This document shows, one piece after another, positions 57,389-62,933 of a stretch of 62,933 nt of DNA. The first letter of the stretch is position 1. The number at the start of each line of letters is the position of its first letter. The notes beneath the pieces were generated by a model that had not been told where the DNA came from, made no database searches, and was given only the letters and a program-made list of their open reading frames with translations. This stretch comes from Rhodocollybia butyracea (Eukaryota > Basidiomycota > Agaricomycetes > Agaricales > Omphalotaceae), in NCBI GenBank assembly GCA_015501585.1, contig JADNRY010000352.1:1-62933 (forward strand). Direction: 5' to 3'. The position numbers and the translations under genes are program-made.

Positions 57389-57598
57389 TCAGGAAGGCAG
57401 TGTGTTGTGGTCATGTAAAAGCATCGAGTATGTAAGGTAAAAGGAAAAATACACGGTGGGTGATCGCAATACACTTGTGCGTTCCAGTTACTAGCACTAG
57501 CACTGCATGCAAATTCCCGTAAGTTTTGCTGATTAAAACGTCGGGAAGGTCTGAGCAAGGATCTGAGATCCAAAAAACAATTCTAAGAGATCAATGTA

Positions 57599-57634
57599 TG
57601 GCCAACGTGGGGATCGAACCCAAGACCTTCGCGT
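57599..57634 (-). tRNA. 3' half of tRNA-Ile(AAU), separated from its 5' half
   Basis: The 36 nt match the 3' half of the intact gene at 55090-55125 except for one T to C change in the T loop (GGGTTCGATCCCC, the more canonical form). The 5' half lies 1084 bp away at 58719-58756 on the same strand and in the right order. Confidence 0.8.
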
Positions 57635-58718
57635 CAATACTGAGGCCCAGTGAAAAACGCCTCGGGTCAGATATGCTGAAATATAATGAGGTCTGAGTGA
57701 GGTAAGCAAAATAGGTATCAGTCATATCTCGTCTGATATGGCTATATGCATACATCTGTTCTGCTCTGGTCAGAGTGTGCAACATCTACTTTCAATACAT
57801 TCTCTGCTCAAATGAGCAACAAGCATGGCAACAAGATTAATTGGTCCAAATGGTGTGACTTTGTGAGATATAAAGTGGCTCGATGTTTTGTCAGGTCAAC
57901 TCTGCTTCTTCTTTCCCGCCATGTTTTCCTTTATACTTTTTCTGCTAAGTCCCTATTTTTCTGGAATATTTGCTGTACGTGCATACATGTGCTCTTCAGA
58001 TTGAAGACAGACGTACAATTAGTAACAAATGTGGGTGAGCGTGGGCTGAGTTTGACGAATATGGGCGAGCATGAGTTCGGCTTCAAGGAGGTATGGACAT
58101 CGATCAACTGTTTTTGTTTTTCTTTAAATGACATTTTTTTCCATGACCTCTAGACTGTACTATTTTGGCAAGCCCGCTACGTTTGGTGCATCGCGTAAGT
58201 TATTTTCTTAACAGGACTGGTCATCTCAACTGAAAAATGTCACAAAGAGTACATTTTGGATGGAACGTACTACAGCGCCATGCGTGTCCTATCTAGCTTT
58301 ATTCCCTTATTCCACAGCCATCTTTTCAATTAGTTGCTGGCCTTTTAAATGACCCTTCTCATACATATACTCTACCTTTATTAGACTCGCTAGCCACTAC
58401 GTAGATTACATATCTCAAAAATATAAATACTCCAAAATTTGAACCAATTTAGTGCAGTGAGAAACTGGATACTGGCCCACCTATTGCATCTGGTCAATGG
58501 CAGACGATAGTAACCAATATCACAAGAATAATGTATTGTATTTACAGACGGGGCACGATGGAAGCCGATGTGAGCAGAAAAAATATCTGAAACCGCTCAT
58601 ATTTCGGACCTAATCTGTCGTGGTAGTTCATTGACATCTCTTGACACATTCCACGATCTTACTCGATTTCACTATATCAGGCCCGACGCGATTTTCCCTG
58701 GGACTGAGGGACAGACAA
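57635..58718. mobile_element. ~1.08 kb insertion inside a tRNA intron
   Basis: The sequence between the tRNA halves begins CTGAGGCCCAGTGAAAAACG near 57640 and ends near 58708. The complement of its end reads CTCAGTCCCAGGGAAAATCG. The first 35 bp of each end match at roughly 80 percent, like degenerate terminal inverted repeats. A CAATA pentamer occurs at both junctions. One plus-strand frame (57746-58153) has no recognised domain. Likely a non-autonomous DNA element, superfamily undetermined. Confidence 0.5.
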
Positions 58719-58756
58719 TATTAGCACGACGCTCTAACCAACTGAGCTAGTCAGCC
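58719..58756 (-). tRNA. 5' half of tRNA-Ile(AAU), separated from its 3' half
   Basis: The 38 nt (GGCTGACTAGCTCAGTTGG start, ending with anticodon AAT and A37) match the 5' half of the intact tRNA with two changes. G-T pairing at position 4 would still let the acceptor stem form with the distant 3' half. Confidence 0.8.
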
Positions 58757-58759
58757 ATG

Positions 58760-60680
58760 CGTAGAATTAGCATGAACTAGAACGTAGCGGGAATTTTAAG
58801 TCTTTATATGATAACACTGTGTTGTCGAACTACTGTTAAGAGATGCGATGATTGGAAAGGAGATCCGAGGGCTTCAGAGATTGATATGCAATACGTACCA
58901 ACAGTTTGTTCATCTAGACAGTCGCGAAAGTACATCGTTCATATCACAAGTCATAATCACAAGTCATAACCCAAGATAATCCTACATAATCCTACACACT
59001 TTGATAACTTCGATACCCAGATAGCCGTACATGCACTTCAATCCTTTACAAGTCAAGAGTGGATAAGGAAATTGAGAGACCCTCAGGGGTCCTTGTGTGC
59101 CATTGACGGGACGGCGGACGCGTAATGTACGATGCGAGATCGGTGAGCAAGCAAGTGAGCAAGATATGATAACATTAGCGACGTCTGCAATTTGACCCAC
59201 CCGGAAGCGGCCATTAAGTAATATTGACGCGTGACGGGTTGATGGATAGACCGGTAATACATGCTTTTGGTCCCAGCGATATCGATACAGGCGAGAGGGC
59301 ATTTGGGCGTACGTCATGGGATGTTTCTCTGCCTTGGCGGCAGAGAGGTGGACGTGGTGTTTTCGAACACCAGACGGTCCTACCTCGGCGACCTGGATGG
59401 AAGCGCGGAAGATGATAGTGGCGAATGCACAACGTGTACATGATGGGTACAGTATCAATGAGATCAGTGCCTGATGCATTGATGATTCAAGTTTAGTGGC
59501 TAGCCAGGCAGATGCAAAGATACACGTACCGCACGTAACGAAATCTATTCTGCCAAACTCTTCGATAGCTCTTTAGACAACCTCTTTTGACGTGCTTGGT
59601 TCTTCAGATCCTTCAGATGTACACACGCACATCCCAGTCGCTTCCGTTCAATCGCAGTCTGAGTCAACTGGTCAAGTCTACAAACGCTGTATTAGCTGAA
59701 GGAAAATTTCCAATTCCTTCCGAGCTTTGAGCGCGAATCTTCGTCGGCACAATAGCATATCTAATAGTAAGATGTAAGCTAAGGAGTATTCATAAACAAA
59801 AGGCCAAGACACGCGCCAATGCTCCACATTCCTTGACAATTCCTAAGCCTCCTCCGCCCGGGTGCAGAAACCCTTGAAGATTTCTGTTGAGTTGGGAGTT
59901 GATACAGCAAGGCGCTATAGCGAGAGTCAACGTCAGATAAGCCATTGTCCAAGTCACAAAAAATCGAAGAGAGAGTGTAACGATTCAACGTCAACGAACA
60001 GGTCGGGCGCCTATTCTAAATCGGCTTACATACTTGCCCCGTTTAGGTAAACGCCACACAACCTTCTCTGCCATGTCGAAGAGCTGAGCGCTGTCTCCGA
60101 TCCACTAGAGAGAGAAACACGCAGGCCTCAGGATTCTACTCACCTGCAGAAAATTCTCTCCGTTTTAGACCGTGGAGCGGAAACTTGGAGCTTCTTGAAC
60201 GAGTGGACGATGCATATGCTAGTCAAGGTAGCTGGAGAGAAACAATAGTACGTCTCTCATCAACATCTTGGGCCGCCTGGACTCATCCTGGTAGCTAGTA
60301 GTAGGCTACCTTTCAAGTTTCACTCATCCAAGCCGCTGCGACTTTAACTCTATGCAATAAAGAAATGTGAATCTTGGAATAGCTGACTCGGATGTCGCCA
60401 CCAAAACAAAGGAAGGTCGCTTGAGCGGGGCGGTGTGCGCGGTAGGTAAACACAACATCGACACATGATTCAAACTCCAGTATCATTATGGCTTCAAGGA
60501 AACCAAATCTTGTCCAATCAAATTGAGGCCCAAATCAAATATCTCATTTAAATGTAAAATTGCCGTTTGGATCGTGGTGATTCCCAATGGTTCTTTCTAT
60601 CCAGTGTCAAGCTCTGCTGTCGGATATGTGGGTTTAGAAACAAAAATAGTAGATTTGCTGATGAGCTGCCAGTTTTAATA
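58760..60680. other. Intergenic, no supported gene
   Basis: The first 300 bp are a diverged duplicate of the flank of the intact tRNA. Short frames at 58982-60050 on both strands lack support. Confidence 0.4.
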
Positions 60681-60685
60681 AATTA

Positions 60686-60731
60686 CAGGAATAACATTGT
60701 TTTGTTTATAAACAAAACAATGTTATTCCTG
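60686..60731. repeat. Perfect 46 bp palindrome
   Basis: CAGGAATAACATTGTTTTG is followed by TTTATAAA and the exact complement, giving a palindrome of 46 bp without spacer or mismatch. It could form a 23-pair cruciform. Confidence 0.9.
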
Positions 60732-60921
60732 TTGTCCTCTAGAGCAACTAGAGAGACAGTCAGATGAGGTACTACATCTACCTACATCTTATATACTGTT
60801 ATGCATATGTACACAGGGTAATAGTAGTAAGTAAACACTTGGGGCAGTAATGAGCGTGTACACTATGTAACAATGAGTAACTTGTACTTGAGGTAATACT
60901 TGGGGTAAGTACCTATAATAA

Positions 60922-60985
60922 GGACTGTACATGAGATAACTACAAGGTTGATCAATCAAATCATGATATCTATAATAACTTATAG
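60922..60985 (+). repeat. Direct repeat flanking the miniature element cluster, left
   Basis: Matches 61551-61610 (GATCAATCAAATCATGATAT shared), so the cluster is bounded by diverged direct repeats of about 60 bp. Confidence 0.6.
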
Positions 60986-60988
60986 GGC

Positions 60989-61550
60989 CTGTTCGGCTGC
61001 CAGGGTTTTTCATATAGCGCTCAATTGTGTTTATTTTCAAAAACATACATCGTGTGAGAATTGAACGTTCAGTATATTTCGATCCTATCAAGGTACACGG
61101 CGGGCGAGAACAGGGTCGAGCATATCCGCCAGGCTCCACTCAACACCATGCGCCCTCCGCCCACCCCTGGTTCCATCACCGCCCTTGAATACAGGAATTT
61201 TTCAAGTCAGAAACCAACAGAACCATTGTCTATTAGCTTGCACTAGCACTTCATACAGGTAATTGGAGATACTTTGGGAGATAAATTGCATCAAAAGACA
61301 CATTGTCGCTGTTGGAGACAACGGGCCAGATGTTAGGGAAGTGTGCAGCGCTGTGCAGCGAGAGAGCCAAAAAAATATATATATAACGACAGTCAACCGA
61401 ACAGGCACAAAAAGGGGTACAACTACTTTTATCAAAATTGATACTATAAAAGTAGTTGTTACCGCTTTTTTAAGTAACATATGCAAGGAACCGTGCCTGT
61501 TTGGTTGACTGTCGTTATATTTAAAAACCCTAGCAGCCGAACAGGCCCTA
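60989..61550. mobile_element. Miniature inverted-repeat element cluster
   Basis: Ends GGGCCTGTTCGGCTGCCAGG (from 60989) and its near-complement CTAGCAGCCGAACAGGCCC (to about 61550) form imperfect terminal inverted repeats of about 25 bp, with TA on both sides. Nested inside at about 61376-61526 is a shorter element whose arms (AACGACAGTCAACC and its complement) are also inverted repeats. It has an internal hairpin around 61430-61462. No coding sequence. Confidence 0.65.
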
Positions 61551-61610
61551 AGGACTGTGAGATAACTATGAGCGTGATCAATCAAATCATGATATTTACT
61601 GATATCTAAC
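61551..61610 (+). repeat. Direct repeat flanking the miniature element cluster, right
   Basis: Partner of 60922-60985. Confidence 0.6.
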
Positions 61611-61720
61611 AAGATCAAGGTTGGATCATGGGGAAAAAATGATATTAAAATCTGGGGAAACCGCTCAATTTCTCTGTGTCATCCCCTCCTACTCTATCTC
61701 CATCCCATACCAGATCCTTC

Positions 61721-62933
61721 ATGACTCCAGGAGAACAGACAGAAATTGAAAATGCTGCATCTTTAATTATCGAAAGCTGCTTTTCATTAATAGTCAGTTG
61801 TGCTCTATATGGTGAATCATATTCAAGTTTCGAACTGGCGATTCAATACACTAACATGTCACCCAGGAGTATATTGTTTGGCTTTTTTTCATAAGCCTTG
61901 GTGTTTATCTGTGAGTTGTGTCCCTGAGAGACTTCAATGACCCTAATTCAAATTGAATTTGATAGTAAAGGAAGACCTGGTCCAATGAAGAAGGCAATGC
62001 TTTGCTTGGTCCTGTCCACATTTGCGATGGTTACACCATATTATGTGGTATATCAGGGATCGCCACTTATTATCATAAAGCATGAGCTTATGGTGTCTCT
62101 TCCGGGTGGTATCAAGGCACAAATAACTGCAGCAAACTCACAGCTGCTTCTTAAAGTCTTTTCTGACATAATAGACTGTTTGTGCAATTCCATAGTAAGC
62201 TTACAGTCAGCTTTATGTTGAGCCACTGATGGAGAGCAGCCTCGGATAAGGTTTTACTCGTTATGCGGTTATTGTTTGGAGAGCTTGGGCGATGTTCATG
62301 GATAGTAAAACTGTGAAATTACTTTTGGTTTTCTTGGTGGTTGTGGATATAGGTGAGATTATTAAAACTTTGCAGTGGAATGGGTTTACCCAAGATATCA
62401 GGTGTTACTATCGCTGATTGCGTTGCTGATACTAAGAATGTCATGTTCTGGACTGTGTCACTTGACTGGGCTCAGATTATAGTTTCATTGTCGGTGAATT
62501 TGCAGAACATGTTTGATTGCCATTCGTGCATGGCAAGTGGAGTTCTGATCTGACATCAATTTGACTCTCATCATGATGCTTATGTGAATGAAGGATGCAC
62601 CGCAGAGAGTCTACAAGGCCTTTCCACATGAGGACAAGAAAAACTCAAGTGGAAGAAGTTCTTATACTTCTTGTGGAGTCTGGGGCAATATACGCACTGA
62701 TACAGGTACACAGCTTGCAGAATATGTTGTTTCTGCTGATTGGCAGTGTTTTGTGTTTTGCAGATAGCATCTCTCACCACACGTGCATTGGATGTGGGTG
62801 CATCAGTAACATCTCCTACACCCCTTGCGGCAGTCAGAAGCATTATAGATCAAATGTATCTATATTCTGCTGTAAGTACTTATTCAAGTCGTGAAACACA
62901 ATACTGAGCTGATGTTTTTCCTTGATGATTCTC
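61721..62933 (+). pseudogene. Multi-pass membrane protein, relative of the 40.3 kb gene, runs off the window
   Basis: Start at 61721 (MTPGEQTEIENAASLIIES). Recognisable pieces are YIVWLFFISLGVYLLKG, MLCLVLSTFAMVTPYYVVY, YAVIVWRAWAMF, VSLDWAQIIVSLSVNL, IAIRAW, TQVEEVLILLVESGAIYALIQ and, after another intron, ASLTTRALDVGASVTSP...SIIDQMYLYSA at 62761-62870. The sequence continues beyond the window. One intron appears to use a GC donor (GCAAGT after IAIRAW). The phase jumps by one base at a run of seven T near 61881, the same place as in the paralog at 40335-41573. It jumps again near 62510. It is either a pseudogene or an assembly-affected gene. Function unknown. Confidence 0.55.

Overview
The window looks like nuclear DNA of a mushroom-forming basidiomycete (Agaricomycete). 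Genes are cut by many 50-60 bp GT-AG introns. The families present are typical of that group: a C2-NACHT-WD40 STAND/NLR-like protein, a TPR-repeat protein, an F-box protein, expanded multi-pass membrane proteins, small secreted proteins and a DUF6589 transposon protein. All products and exon structures were read by eye from reading frames, splice signals and comparison between paralogous copies inside the window. No database search was possible, so family names rest on remembered motifs.

Layout. 1.7-2.1 kb: a small secreted protein gene. 2.5-4.7 kb: diverged short repeats. 4.8-5.8 kb (minus): a five-exon secreted GH75 chitosanase with a 12-nt microexon. 7.0-13.5 kb: a direct tandem duplication of about 3 kb. 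It carries two copies of a secreted or anchored protein gene, one intact and one frameshifted, with a third partial copy upstream. 13.6-15.3 kb (minus): an F-box gene with two apparent frameshifts.

16.4-37.3 kb is an NLR-type cluster. It holds a 0.7 kb 3' fragment of an NLR gene, an 848-residue TPR protein on the plus strand (18.7-21.7 kb) and an apparently intact C2-NACHT-WD40 gene on the minus strand (23.6-28.0 kb). A second full-length but broken copy lies at 31.6-36.6 kb, disrupted by a 600 bp hAT-like element, a stop codon and a frameshift. The three related copies give empty-site evidence for two transposon insertions.

38.3-43.5 kb: a small secreted protein gene, a multi-pass membrane protein gene and an unassigned membrane protein. 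44.9-47.8 kb: a nested transposon. An outer element with 32 bp inverted repeats contains an inner element with perfect 62 bp terminal inverted repeats and a 9 bp target duplication, and the inner element encodes a DUF6589 protein. 48.7-49.8 kb: a six-exon gene of unknown function with a 7-nt microexon. 50.8-51.9 kb: damaged genes. 52.8-54.3 kb (minus): an intact, intron-rich, multi-pass membrane protein gene. 55.1 kb: tRNA-Ile(AAU) with a 38-nt intron. 56.2-57.4 kb: a secreted protein with a possible ADP-ribosyltransferase-like core. 57.6-58.8 kb: a second tRNA-Ile gene whose halves are 1.08 kb apart. 60.6-61.6 kb: palindromes and miniature elements. 61.7 kb to the end: the 5' part of another membrane protein gene.

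Common themes are local duplication followed by decay, and heavy mobile-element traffic around an NLR/TPR cluster of the kind linked to fungal non-self recognition. Several loci show single-base indels, some in homopolymers, so assembly error must be separated from true pseudogenisation.
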